Shown one piece after another: positions 11,318-22,522 of a stretch of 64,000 bases of DNA; the stretch's first letter is position 1, and each line of letters opens with the position of its first letter. The stretch comes from Lantana camara (lineage: Eukaryota; Streptophyta; Magnoliopsida; Lamiales; Verbenaceae): assembly GCA_037501455.1 (NCBI GenBank), contig CM074862.1:84064001-84128000 (forward strand). The letters are read 5' to 3'. Both the position numbers and the translations under genes were made by a program. The notes under the pieces were generated by a model. The model was not told the origin of the DNA. It saw only the letters and a list, made by a program, of their open reading frames with translations, and made no database searches.

Positions 11318-11797
11318 TCATTCATAACACTCCGCTATAAAGCCTTTGACTTTCGAATTGTTCCTCCACAAATTCTTCAGCTCCAACCACGCCCGGTGTT
11401 TCCTGAACCGCCGCGGGAGGAGGAGGGGCTGCTCGCCGCCGCCTACGGCCTCGTTCTGCCCAATCATGTCATCGAACCTCGTCGCCGCCTGCTGCTTCAT
11501 CCGAGAGTCTCCGGTCACCAAATCGAAGAAGCATCGCTGCAACATTAGGATTTTCACAGGCTTTTCTGCGTTCGATTGATTCAGAAATCCGACCTTGTTC
11601 GAGAAGCGGGCGAGGCCATCAGTCTTCGGAGGCTTCACGAGCTCGTCTTGGGTGGCGATTCTCGGCTGGCCTACGCCGGCATCTATAAGGTACATTTCTT
11701 CTCTCAAGCACACTACTTTAGCTTCCAAAGCGTTTCCGCTGCGAAGGAAGAAGCTTAAATTGGATCTTGGGAACAGACGGCTCATGTAGACGCTCAT
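11318..11797 (-). CDS. rps1: Mitochondrial ribosomal protein S1, nuclear-type copy, C-terminus possibly lost
   Basis: The 159-residue protein begins MSVYMSRLFPRSNLSFF and continues NALEAKVVCLREEMYLIDAG, then PLLLPRRFRKHRAWLELKN and KVKGFI. These blocks match plant mitochondrial ribosomal protein S1, a component of the small mitoribosomal subunit. The start is the first ATG of the conserved N-terminus. Angiosperm mitochondrial rps1 usually continues beyond KVKGFI with a further S1-domain stretch; here the frame ends AECYE-stop. From 11325 to 11200 another frame stays open for 41 codons (MNERVDQDGRNDHKD...), so either a frameshift or a different, acquired tail is possible. A telo-box at 11901-11909 and diverged coding sequence argue for a nuclear transfer rather than a recent organellar insertion. 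Identification is from memory of the family. Confidence 0.72.
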   Translation of the reverse strand: MSVYMSRLFPRSNLSFFLRSGNALEAKVVCLREEMYLIDAGVGQPRIATQDELVKPPKTDGLARFSNKVGFLNQSNAEKPVKILMLQRCFFDLVTGDSRMKQQAATRFDDMIGQNEAVGGGEQPLLLPRRFRKHRAWLELKNLWRNNSKVKGFIAECYE

Positions 11798-11900
11798 CCT
11801 GTTGATCGATTTGGATCTGACAATTTCTCCACCGAAAAAAGAATCGTTGATTCAACCCGCGGATCGTACTTGATCTTCAGATGAGGGTTTTGTGGAGATT

Positions 11901-11909
11901 TTAGGGTTT
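11901..11909 (-). promoter_or_regulatory. Telo-box upstream of rps1
   Basis: On the minus strand the sequence is AAACCCTAA, about 105 bases upstream of the rps1 start. Telo-boxes are common in promoters and 5' leaders of plant nuclear genes for the translation machinery. Its place supports nuclear expression of the rps1 copy. Confidence 0.6.
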
Positions 11910-13664
11910 ATGTAAATTGAAGGTTGGAATAATTGGGGGTTTGCCCCTGAACTTTTAAGTTTAATATTTGTGCCCAAAAATTTTAATTAATACTAGTAAC
12001 TCTGCACACTTTACGTGTGTGCAAATAAAAAATTAAGATTCTAAGTATAAAGAGGTAAAATTAAGATTTTAAGTTTAAGGAGATGATCGATAGCCATAAA
12101 ATATGTGAAAAAGATTAAGATTAAGATTAAAATTCTAATTTGATAAAAATATATGTGAATAAAAATTCTAAGCAAATAAATGAGAAGAAAAATATAAACT
12201 TTATACATTAAAAAAAGAAAAATAATTAAAGTCTGTTGAGAGAAAAGAGAAGTTATAAAGATATTGGAGTGATAAATAAAAGAAAAGAAAAAGAAAAGAG
12301 TTCAAAAGTCCAAGATATCTGCCTCTCTCGCTAGTATAGATACTAGCAACTTGCAAATAAAAAGCAATTATTATATAAGTATATTAAAATTAATTTTTGT
12401 ATTATATATATATTCTATAATTATTTTTAATATAATCACTAATAAATAAATGAATCGGTAGTATAAGATACTGTTATATTAGTAATTATAAAATTTTAAA
12501 ATATAGATAAAAAATAATAAAAATTATATTAAAAAGAAAATTGAAATAATGCAAGCGATGAGAAAAAGAGAGAGAAATTAAGAAGAGAAATAATGAGATA
12601 GAAAAGAAAACTTATGAAAACGTGCAAGAAATAAAATCAGATAAAAAATAAATAAATAAATAGAAAAGAATATATTTTTACAATACATGACACCAAATGG
12701 GTCTCTCACTTAATAAAATAGTATAGATATTAAGGAGGTTCCAACGAACTTAACTATCAAAGCACATGCATAGTTCATAAACTTAATTAGTTTATATATT
12801 AAATATGTCCCATAATAATGGCAATTCTTCCTTCTTTTTAATGAAATAATTTAATTAGAATTATATATATTTCAGATAAGAATTTATTTTTCATTGTTTT
12901 AGAGCTAAATCTCCCGTCTCCAAAGCGAGTTTTTTTAAGCTATCGATTTTTATTTTTTTTAACACACATCTCCAAGTGGATTCGAGCCTAGAACATTGTA
13001 CTGGAAATGAACCCATTAACTATTTGGACCGATTCCTATTGACCTATCTCTTTTTTTTTTTTTTCCATTTAACACACATCTCCAAGCGGAATTCGAACTC
13101 AGGACATTGCCTTGAAAATGAACTCATTAACCATTTGGACCAACCCCTATTGGCGAAACTATGGATCTATCCTACTGAATAAATGTATAATTTTATTTTA
13201 CCACCTGAACAAATACATAATTTTTAGTAAATATACTATAAGGGATAAAATATTAAAAAGAATTAAAGTTTTTAATAAAATATGGTTGTTATTGATTTAA
13301 TCCAAACTAAAATCTCTTCTAACAATAATATCCATATAAATAGTTTAATTTTTAGCTAAAATAAATCATAATAATAATAATAATGATAAAACATAGGAAT
13401 AAAATAATATCTTAACAAAGAAAAACAACTAAAAGTGATGGTTTAAACACGGTCAAAATATTGTATTCAAAATAAATTATATATGAATAAAGTATTATGG
13501 TAATAATATAAGATTTATTTATTTTTAAATAAATATATTTGTCCGTCTCTTAGGGAGGGAATTTAACTAGTTAATACATAAGCTAACATTTTGAAACGAA
13601 AAATAGAAAAAAAACATAGTTATTAAAACAGGGAAGAGAGGGGAGAGGAACAAACTAGAAGTAA
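11910..13664. other. AT-rich intergenic DNA with a 107-bp imperfect duplication
   Basis: No gene is visible. At 12960-13165 a segment of about 107 bp occurs twice in tandem. Both copies read AACACACATCTCCAAG then a stretch ending in CCATTTGGACC or CTATTTGGACC. Short AGTATAGATA-type strings at about 12340 and 12720 hint at an old inserted element, but I could not define its ends. Confidence 0.4.
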
Positions 13665-13872
13665 TAAATTAAAGAGCAAATCACAATTTTGGTACCATAG
13701 GATTGGACGATTTACAATTTTGGTCCCATTGTTTTAAAAACTGACAATTTTGGTCCCATTGGATTCAATTTGTGACAATTTTAGTCCCACCGTCAAATTT
13801 TGGATGGAAACTGTTAAATCCATTTCGGCAGGAAAGCGTCAAATAACGTTTGTTGACAAATAAAAACGTAAA

Positions 13873-13943
13873 GATGCTGGTAGCCTAGTGGATTCGGTGA
13901 TCTCCTTACACACATGAGGTTCTGGGTTCGAATCCCAGGCATC
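13873..13943 (+). repeat. tRNA-like module in the left inverted repeat
   Basis: The 71-base stretch has an A-box (TAGCCTAGTGG, 13881-13891), a B-box (GGTTCGAATCC, 13925-13935), a perfect T-arm (CTGGG, loop TTCGAAT, CCCAG), and a 5-bp end stem of GATGC with GCATC. A run of seven T, a polymerase III terminator, follows at 13947. The D and anticodon arms are poor, so a working tRNA is unlikely. It may be a tRNA pseudogene or the head of an old SINE captured by the element. Confidence 0.6.
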
Positions 13944-13959
13944 AAGTTTTTTTCCCTTC

Positions 13960-14162
13960 ATTTTTTTGTTCAAATAATATTATTATATTAAAATATAAAT
14001 TAATTATATTAAGATATAATTATATTTATATATATTAAGATATAATAATTTAATTATATACATATATTAATATATCTACGTGTAATAATAACATATATTA
14101 TATATATCATTTTTTTGTTCAAATAATTTTATTATATTAAAATATAAATTAATTATATTAAG

Positions 14163-14207
<45 letters not shown>

Positions 14208-14291
14208 TAAAATATAATATATCTATTTGTAATATATTTATTTTAACACATATTTTATATTATATTATTTCTATAATAACATAATAATGTG

Positions 14292-14330
<39 letters not shown>

Positions 14331-14694
14331 TAAATTAATTGTAATAATAATATAACAATGTGTATAATATAATATATATATTTAATATTAATATATAATA
14401 TATCTACGTGTAATATATTTATTTTAACATATATTATATTATTACTACAATGAATTTATATTTTAACATATTTTGTTCAAATAATATTATTATATTAAAA
14501 TATAAATTAATTATATTAAGATATAATTATATTTATATATATTAAGATATAATAATTTAATTATATATATATATTAATATATCTACGTGTAATAATATTT
14601 ATATTATATTATTACTATAATAACATATATTATATATATCATTTTTTTGTTCAAATAATATTATTATATTAAAATATAAATTAATTATATTAAG

Positions 14695-14736
<42 letters not shown>

Positions 14737-14843
14737 TATCTACGTGTAATAATATTTATATTATATTATTACTATAATAACATATATTATATATATATAT
14801 ATATAATTAAATAAATTAATTGTAATAATAATACAATAATGTG

Positions 14844-14903
<60 letters not shown>

Positions 14904-14987
14904 TAAAATATAATATATCTATTTGTAATATATTTATTTTAACACATATTTTATATTATATTATTTCTATAATAACATAATAATGTG

Positions 14988-15028
<41 letters not shown>

Positions 15029-15700
15029 TAAATTAATTGTAATAACATTATAACAATGTGTATAATATAATATATATATTTAATATTAATATATAATATA
15101 TCTACGTGTAATATATTTATTTTAACATATATTATATTATTACTACAATGAATTTATATTTTAACATAATAATATTATTTGAACAAAAAATATAATATAT
15201 GTATATATATAATATATATTGATATATTTATTTTATAATATGTTATATATTTATATTATATTATTGTTACAATTAATTTTTATTTTAACATAGTAATATT
15301 GTTTAAAAAAAATATGTATATATCTACGTGATATATATTTATTATAATATATATTATATATTTATATTATATTATTATTATAACTAATTTATATTTTAAC
15401 ATAGCAATATTATTTGAACAAAAAATATGTAATATATAATATATAATTTATATATATATTTATTTTTAAATATATTATATATTTATAATAATGTGTATAA
15501 TATATAATATATATATATATATATATTTAATATTAATATTTTATATCTACGTGTAATATATTTATTTTACTATATATTATATATTTATATTATATAACAA
15601 AAAATATATAATATATAATATATTTATTTATTTATTTTAAAATATATTATATATTTATATTTTAACATAATAATATTATTTGAACAAAAAAAAATGTAAG
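13960..15700. repeat. AT-only interior with nested long duplications
   Basis: Apart from (TA)n runs, large blocks recur. About 13964-14105 is repeated near 14478, about 14106 near 14640, and the block starting TTATTTAAAATATAATATATC near 14199 recurs near 14905. These offsets of roughly 515-535 and 705 bp show at least two rounds of segmental duplication inside the element. No coding potential is seen. Confidence 0.65.
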
Positions 15701-15724
15701 AAAAAAATATAAGGCAAATGTAAG

Positions 15725-15793
15725 GGCATGGGGTTCGAACCCCAAACCTCATGTATGTAAGGGCACATATCAACCAACTAGGCTACCAGCATA
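15725..15793 (-). repeat. tRNA-like module in the right inverted repeat
   Basis: This is the mirror of the left module. On the minus strand the A-box reads TAGCCTAGTTGG and the B-box GGTTCGAACCC. Compared with the left copy the outer two T-stem pairs and the end stem are lost, so this copy is more decayed, although both promoter boxes remain good. Confidence 0.55.
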
Positions 15794-16000
15794 TGTACGT
15801 GTTTTTATGTCAACAAAAGTTATTTGACTTTTTCTGCTGAAATGGATTTAACGATTTCCATCCAAAATTTGACGGTGGGACTAAAATTATCACAAATTGA
15901 ATCCAATGGGACCATAATTGTCAGTTTTTAAAACAATGGGACCAAAATTACAAATCGTCCAATCCTATGGGACCAAAAATGTAATTTGCTCTAAATTAAA

Positions 16001-16265
16001 TAAAATACAGTTATATAATATACATCTTTACCAACACTTGCAAGTGTACCATCTGCCTTATAGCTTTCAACAGAACAGCAGACAGTGACACAGATGATTT
16101 CAACAATAATGTAAACAACAATCAGTGTTCTCGAGGAACACATATAACCAAAACTGTGAATAATTTAGAGTTTGTGGACCTGTGGTCATACGTATGATAC
16201 CAGACCATAAAATGTAAATGACATTCTGAAGACAAGTTCTCTAAATCCTAAGCTAGTTTACATAT
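16001..16265. other. Downstream flank of the YqaJ-type gene
   Basis: This holds the probable 3' untranslated region of the nuclease gene on the minus strand. No other feature is visible between its stop and the target duplication of the fold-back element. Confidence 0.4.
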
Positions 16266-17545
16266 TCACATGTATACTGATCTATAAGCCCGGGGACGAT
16301 TCCCGAGATGACAATTACATCTGTCGCATGCACCGCTGCAATCCATGCTCAGGGGCTGGCCATCAATTTCCCGCACCAACAGATCGGATTCGTCAAGAGC
16401 GCGTTTGCTGAGATGAACAATGATCTGACGCAGTTCATGCTTAGGGGCTGGCCTGAACAACTTCAATTCAATAAGCGGATTCGTGATCACTGATCTACTG
16501 CATATCTCTTTTGCTGGTTGGACATGATTCCACCAAAAATCGGACAATGCTATTTTTAAAACAGCCCAATATTCCCTATCGCGATATATTCTAAACAAAC
16601 TACTACCCAAATTACTATGGTTGCGAGTCCACATGTACAGGTGCATCCAATCTAGGTCGAGGATTTCCATCAAACCTTGAGCCTGAGGTATATAGTACAG
16701 AGGGATCCGCTTCCATGGCTTGACTTTCATATCAGAATTACCAGGATATTGACATTTAATTTCAAGAACACCATGAGGGGACAAGTAATCGGAGCTGTAA
16801 ACAATTCCATCAGGGGAAGCTGCAAGCCAATTATCTTCAGGGCTATTTTGCCGGTAAATTTGGAATTCAGGATGAGATACTGAATTTCTTGTCATTAGTT
16901 TATATCTTTGGAGAGCTGCTTCTTCATTAATGATGCTCCAACATGTAGCATCATTGCCAGGAAATGGCTCAATTGATCCAAGCTTCTCTAGCCATAATCT
17001 AGCACGTCCCCGGTGCCAGAAACCAACCGCTAAAGCAAAAGTACTTGCTGTTAGTTTATTTCTTCTTAAGTGTTGCCAATCCTTGAACCAATGCTGAAGC
17101 CCCTCTGATTGATAAAAAGGATTATTTCCGTTAGAAAAGAAATCTGGAGAAATACGAGCTGGACTGCTGCTGCTGGTGTACCTCCTGATTATTGGCTTCA
17201 GATATCCAACAGAAGATATAGATTTTTTAAAATTCTTCACTGCGCAAGATAAAATGAAAAAGGAAGTAAGTATTGAACACCCTAATGACAGTTGACATCA
17301 AACACTCCTCTAAAAACTTGAAAGAAATAACGAACATCTCCATAAATGATAACGCTGTTCTACTGTTTTTGATTTCAAGAGTACACTTTGACTTTTTAAT
17401 CGGCTACTTCGGGATTAAAATGGGAAAACAATAAATAATATCACGAGAAGGAAAAAGCTTACTCAAATGGGCAGCAGGGAGAAAACAAGTAGAGGGAGGC
17501 TAGAGATTTACCCTCAAAAGTTTCCGATGCCTTGGAGTTGGTCAT
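16266..17545 (-). CDS. YqaJ/lambda-exonuclease-fold nuclease, two exons, likely organelle-related
   Basis: The main exon is 17239-16266. It has no usable ATG at its 5' edge, but its start abuts a GCGCAG acceptor (17240). An upstream 34-base exon at 17545-17512 (MTNSKASETFE plus one base) ends at donor GTAAAT, and the phases join exactly over a 272-base intron. The product would be 335 residues. The domain is the PD-(D/E)XK nuclease of the YqaJ/viral recombinase family: WQHLRRNKLTAS, NEEAAL, SPDGIV and LEIKC give the Glu, Asp and Glu-x-Lys of the active site. Plants have single-copy homologues annotated as restriction-endonuclease-like proteins of unknown role. A basic RRYTSSSS stretch resembles an organelle presequence but is internal with this start, so the first exon remains uncertain. 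The reading frame is unbroken. Confidence 0.75.
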
Positions 17546-17689
17546 ATCTAGATCTGTCTACGTATATTCAAAATAAACAAAAGATTGATTTTGGGATTAA
17601 AATTACAATGGACCAAAAAATTGAAAATAAAAATCTAATTTCTAAACGTGCTTTACATACAATTTTTGGAATCTCTTCTGCTCTTCATA

Positions 17690-18414
17690 TGCCGCGGGCG
17701 GCGTAGGCATTCTTCAAGCTGCAGGAGGTGGTGGCGGCCTGAAAAATTGGTGGTTGTCTCGGGCGACGGTGGTAGTAGACAGAAAAATTAAACCCAGGCG
17801 GTGGTGGCGCAGGGGAAGCTGGAGCGGCGGGAGCGGTGGTGGACTGGTGGCGCAAGGAGACAGAAATTTGGTGTGGGAGTGGAGGGAGCGCACTGTAATC
17901 CACGGGAATTTGGTGTGGGTGCAGCTGAAATCTAGTATGGAATTGGTGGTGGCGCACAAGAATTTGGTGTGGGAGGAGATGGGCGGTGGAAGAAAGAAAT
18001 CAGGCGTAGATTTGCAGAGAAGAGGAAGTGGTGGAAGGAGGCGACATCAATTTAGATTTAGGGTTTGTTTTCTTGGTTTAGCTGTGTATACACATGTATA
18101 TATATATTATCCATATATTTATATTTAATTCCACACACAAAATGTGGTGTATACCTATTAGTGTATATAAATATACATACGTGTGTGTGTGTCTATATAT
18201 ATATATGATATAATATATTTTTTATTATTTACTATTTAGTTTGCGAACAGGCTCGCGAGCTCCGAGCAGCCTACTAGGTGGCTCAAGCTTGGCTCGGAGA
18301 TCACACGAGCCGAACCAAGGCTCGGCTTGGCTCGCCACTTTCGAACCCAAGCACGAGCTTTTCCCGAGCCAGCTCGTGCAGCTCACGAGCTAGCTCGGCT
18401 CAGTTATATCCCTA
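17690..18414. mobile_element. hAT-like GAGCC-arm element, right end only
   Basis: The right terminus (18240-18414) is rich in GAGCC/GGCTC strings and ends CAGTTATATCCCTA, a decayed version of the family end (T)TTACATCCCTA. Inward lies an AT-rich spacer. A GC-rich, exon-like block follows (17690-18065) that on the minus strand follows AAACCCTAAATC. The matching left end (TAGGGATG...) was not found, so the element is truncated, or its left limit near 17690 is only an estimate. The short frames in the GC block are low-complexity and I do not call them genes. Confidence 0.5.
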
Positions 18415-18422
18415 GGCTAGAT

Positions 18423-19715
18423 TAGCTATGTAAATGAGATGAACTAGCTCACGAGCTTAGCAAGTTGGCTCGGCAAAAGCTCGTGCTTGGGTTCGATGGC
18501 TGCGAGCCGAGCCATGGCTCGGTTCGATGAGACTACGAGCCAAGCCCGAGCCACATACTTCACAGCTCGTAGCTCGCGAGCCGGCTCACGAACTACCCTT
18601 GAATTAAAAAAATATATATTATATATATACATATATATATATAATATATATACGTTAACATTATATGCTAATATTATAATATTATATGTATATATATATA
18701 AAATATATTCATATATAATATATATACGTTAATATTATATGCTAATCTATGATGCACGGACACTCCTAAAAATATCATTTTGCCGTGTCGTGTCGTGTCG
18801 GACACTCGTGTTGAACACAATGTCCGACACTCCTCACGTGGGAAATTCAAGAAAAAATCCGTGTCGCCGTATCCGTGTCGTGTCGTGTCCGTATCGCCGT
18901 GTCCGTATCCGTGCATCATAGATGCTAATATTATAATATTATATGTATATATATATATACATACACACACATTATATAAAAAAAACCTAGCCACATTGCT
19001 CTCATTCCAGTTTCAGAATTGCAGCCGCCCAAGGTGAAAATCCAACGACATCCACAATTCATTCTCACTCAAGTTTCAACCAAAGCGAAAACCCAGCAGA
19101 TAGGCCAGGCCAAAGTTCAACAATCAGCAGCACCAGAGCCACCGCATCCGACCACCAAAGCGCTGCCTTCTCACACCGCCTCCCACAGCCCAAGTGCCGC
19201 CATCTAACGCCGCAAGTTCTTAAGCGCTGCCATCTCACTGCCGCCGTTTACATCATCATTCACCGCCGGTTAGGGAGATTCAAAAACTCTAGATGAAGAT
19301 TTTGAATTTAACTTTTGATTTTATTTTTTCTTCAAATTTTTGGTTGGTTTGCAATCTCTTTTTCTTCTAATTTGACTGTAAATGAATCTAGATTTGTGTT
19401 ATTTTTTTGTTGTTGGTTTGCCATCTCTTTTTCTTCTGCTTTGGCTCTAAATGAATCTAAATTTGTATTCGTTTTTGGATGTAAATAAAAAAACATCAAA
19501 ATTGGGGTTGAGAGAAGGTAAAAAATCCAAATATGGGAACATTCAATGGAATTTTTAGGGTTTTCATAATGGCTCGTGGGTTCGGCTCGGCCGAACCTCA
19601 CTACAAGCCAAGCCCGAACCCCCTCCATCGCGGCTCGCCGGCTTGCGGCCAAGCCCGAGCCCGAACCTGCAAAAAATGCCAAGGTTCGGCTCGGCTCGGT
19701 TCGTTTACATCCCTA
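18423..19715. mobile_element. hAT-like GAGCC-arm element with 8-bp duplication
   Basis: The left end reads TAGCTATGTAAATGAG, a decayed TAGGGATGTAAACGAG, and the right end TCGTTTACATCCCTA. The flanks are GGCTAGAT (18415-18422) and GGCTAGAC (19716-19723), an 8-bp duplication with one mismatch, as expected for hAT. GGCTC/GAGCC-rich arms occupy 18440-18600 and 19565-19715. Between them lie (TA)n DNA, a nested 175-bp element and a GC-rich block (19000-19270) with Pro/Ala/His-rich short frames. There is no transposase, so it is non-autonomous. Confidence 0.7.
18747..18921. mobile_element. 175-bp hAT-type MITE nested in the GAGCC element
   Basis: Inverted termini CTATGATGCACGGAC and, reversed, CTATGATGCACGGAT flank a body of repeated GTGTCGTGTC and CCGTATCC strings. 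The exact 8-bp duplication ATGCTAAT lies at 18739-18746 and 18922-18929. Being inside 18423-19715, it is the younger insertion. Confidence 0.85.
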
Positions 19716-19723
19716 GGCTAGAC

Positions 19724-21580
19724 TACTACTCCCAGATGCTGCAAAACGAGGAAAAAGGGGTTTACGACTATAACCAGTGGAAAAGGCCGAGGAAGTGAAA
19801 AGAAGAGCCTGACAAACTTGAGCCCCCAAAGTTGACCCAATCAGAAGATCCGGGAGAGAATTTTCGAAACAAAAGCCCTCGGACCATGTTCAGTTAAGTT
19901 TATCATGAATATGTCTATCTTACTCAGACCTAAAAATTAAGTATATTATACATATGTTTCTCAAGTACTTTACTATTCCACCTTGCATCAAAATCATCAC
20001 ATATGTGTGTGCGTATGTGTGTTTGTGTGTGTGAAGTGTTTTTTGTTATTGTTCCAACTATAATTGTTATTTTATCATTTGATTATTACTAAAATTTGGG
20101 AAAAAATTGTTGAAAAAATTGTGATTAAAGGGCTGGGAAGTTTCAAAATTATCAAAAGAGCAATACTTAAACCCACGAAAAGCATTTACCCAAGAAAATC
20201 ATGGAGATATCTGAAAATTTAGCTTGGGAGGAAATATCAGCCATTCCCTTGCACTTTGGTATCCGGGGTTACCGATAGATCCCTTCATGAATAGAGAAAA
20301 TGTAGCTTATTCCTTGAAGCCTCAACAAGGGAAAGAAGCTCAAATTCATTCACTTGTAGAAATGCCAAACATTCTCACGGTAACCTGGAATCAGAACAGA
20401 ATCTATAGATTATTAATACTCTAACAAAGGTCCATGTAAATTGTTGTCAAATCTTCTATACAACAAGTATAGGTGCAAATTGGGTCCGGATTGATTGGCA
20501 TATTCCCAATCATACATCAATCCACATTTGAGCTTTGAAATACTGATATCGTAAATAAAAGGTATATATACAAACAAAAACAACAAAAAAAAAATATAGC
20601 ATTATAGTAGAAATCTAAAAAAGGAAGAAAACTACAATTACGAATCAACAAATAGTGTGCCAATGATTAGATGTGCGTGTTCAGGTTAGTTGAGAGCCCA
20701 AAACCTCACTATAGAAATACAAAATTGTGTTTCAGTGTAGCAAATAGAGTGGAAATGTAAAGAATATTAACAGCTGAAAAAGAGGGTAATCAAGTGACAC
20801 AATAACAAGAAAATAAATTACTAGAAACATGGATTATCAACAATAAATGTAAACTAGAAGGAATAGAGAAGAAATAAAAAATAGGTAACAGGCTACACTA
20901 GGAAAAAAATAATATTTAGAACTAATAAAATAAAAAAGATGAGGAATTTCCATGGCATCACGAAGTTTTAAACCTAATTACAGCATTTTCACCATCATCA
21001 ACACAATTGAGCCCTGCTCTTTTTTCTCAGGCTCGAGCTCAAGCCAGTTACTACAAGCCCAAACTCGAACTCCGGCCTGAGGGCCTGACGAACCTATACA
21101 AAAAAGGGTCAAGTTCGGCTCAAACCAGGGATGGTAGTCCCTGTTCGTTTCGTGAGCTCCAATTCAAGCTCGATGGGCAAAATACTATTTTATACTAACA
21201 AGTATCTATACAGTACATGTATGAATCATGGAGCTTTCTTCCATAGGAAAAGATTATCTGTTCATATCAAATATAATACCAACATCCCAATTAATTCTTT
21301 GTTAAGTATAATGCCAATTCAAAGATGCTCGAATGCTTTCTAAATATTTCAATCAGTGTTATGAAATAACAATTAGATAGCTAACTTACTGACCCCCAAA
21401 AATAATAAATAGATAAATAGCTAACTGAGTTTATAAACTCCGACCGAGTAACAACTAATTAACACGACAAACAAATTAATTTAATCCGTATTTATCATCT
21501 AATTCAGCTTACAAAATTAATACTAAAACAAATTAATTCGACTAGTTTACAAAATACACCCTTTTGTCTAATGTTGAGGT
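19724..21580. other. Intergenic DNA with a decayed GAGCC relic
   Basis: No gene is visible. At about 21028-21180 GGCTCGAGCTC, AGTTCGGCTC and TCGTTTCGTGAGCTC strings mark a degenerate GAGCC-arm relic without clear ends. The rest is AT-rich, with a GT-rich microsatellite near 20003-20034. Confidence 0.4.
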
Positions 21581-21900
21581 ACCTTTTGTGGCGGCGAAGC
21601 AGTGGCGGCTCGGCGGTTGAAAATACAAGCAGCGGCGGCTCTGTGATGGCAGTGCCGAGACTAGCTAGGGGTGGAGGTTGAAAAGAAAGGTGGTGGCGCC
21701 AAGAGCAGCTAAGTGGCGGTGACGGTGGGACGTGGTGGCGCAGCTAGTGGTGGTGGTGGCGGCTTGAGTTAGGGAAGAGAACAGCTTTGGAAGAAATAGA
21801 ACTCTCGGCGGCGGAGGAGAGGGAGTCAGCCGTTAGAGTCGTCGGAGGAGAGGAAGTTCCGATATCAAAATGGTCGGCGAACTTTTCTTCACCATTTGAT
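21580..21900 (-). other. GC-rich exon-like block
   Basis: Inside AT-rich DNA, a block rich in GGCGG/GGTGG looks like a first exon read on the minus strand. It resembles in texture, not in sequence, the GC blocks at 17690-18065 and 23880-24230. No stable frame or domain is seen. Confidence 0.3.
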
Positions 21901-22116
21901 TTTGTAAGAGAAGTAATTTAAGTTTCTAACTTAAAGAGGCATACTCATTTCTGTGCTACCTAGTTTAAATAGTGACACGTGTTACATTATATTTTAGTCA
22001 TTAGTGGCCTTACCTGGATTTTCTAGATTGGGCTGGTTTGCTGTTGTCCAATTATCAATTTTGGGTTGTCAAAGGTCATTCGGGTCGGATACTTAGAGCC
22101 GTTTAGCATTCTGCAT

Positions 22117-22522
22117 TAGGGATGCAAACGAGCCGAGCCGAGCCGAGGATTTTTTCTGGCGCGAGCTCGGCTCGGCTCAACTCGAGCCAAATGGATATTA
22201 TATTATTTTTAATTAAAAATTAATTTTTAAAATAATTTAATATATTTTTATATATAATAATATATATTTATTAAATATATATTCATATATATTATAAATA
22301 TATTAATTTTTTATTAATTTTATATAAAAATCAATAAATATATATATAATATTATATAATAATAAAATATTTATATATATAAAAATAAAAATATTATTTT
22401 TTTAATTAAATATATCGGCTCGCGATCCACGAGCCTAACTAAAAGGGGCTTGAGTTCGGTCTTGGATCGAGCTTCCTCGTCAGGCTCGCGAGCTGGCTCG
22501 GTTAGGCTCGTTTGCATCCCTA
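22117..22522. mobile_element. Compact GAGCC-arm hAT-like MITE (406 bp)
   Basis: The left end is TAGGGATGCAAACGAGCCGA and the right end GGCTCGTTTGCATCCCTA, an almost perfect inverted repeat. The terminus resembles the maize Ac end (YAGGGATG). Flanks share TCTGCAT (22110-22116 and 22525-22531), with a two-base offset on the right. The middle is AT-rich without coding potential. This is the best-preserved short member of the family in the window. Confidence 0.8.

Larger units (their letters stand above)
13674..15991. mobile_element. Mutator-like fold-back element with long inverted repeats
   Basis: The left end begins GAGCAAATCACAATTTTGGT and the right end, reversed, GAGCAAATTACATTTTTGGT. The inverted repeats extend about 270-280 bp on each side (13674-13945 and 15712-15991). 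The element is flanked by an exact 9-bp duplication, TAAATTAAA, at 13665-13673 and 15992-16000, the length expected for Mutator-type transposition. The 1.75 kb middle is almost pure A and T and codes for nothing. It is a non-autonomous element that would need a transposase from elsewhere. Each inverted repeat carries a tRNA-like module. Confidence 0.88.

Noticed and set aside
11346..11789. Plus-strand frames of 60-77 codons over rps1
   Set aside because: Shadows of the minus-strand rps1 coding sequence, which has clear family similarity.
13873..13943. Genuine tRNA gene
   Set aside because: D and anticodon arms do not fold properly and the same module occurs, decayed, in the mirror repeat.
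14168..15025. (TA)n tracts as replication origin or scaffold attachment
   Set aside because: They lie inside a delimited fold-back transposon. AT richness alone does not support the call.
17685..17959. Pro/His-rich minus-strand frames upstream of the YqaJ-type gene
   Set aside because: Low-complexity frames overlapping in two phases. A possible donor near 17650 does not join the nuclease exon in phase.
18487..18994. Frames across GAGCC arms and the CGTGTC MITE
   Set aside because: Simple-sequence translation of transposon ends without protein features.
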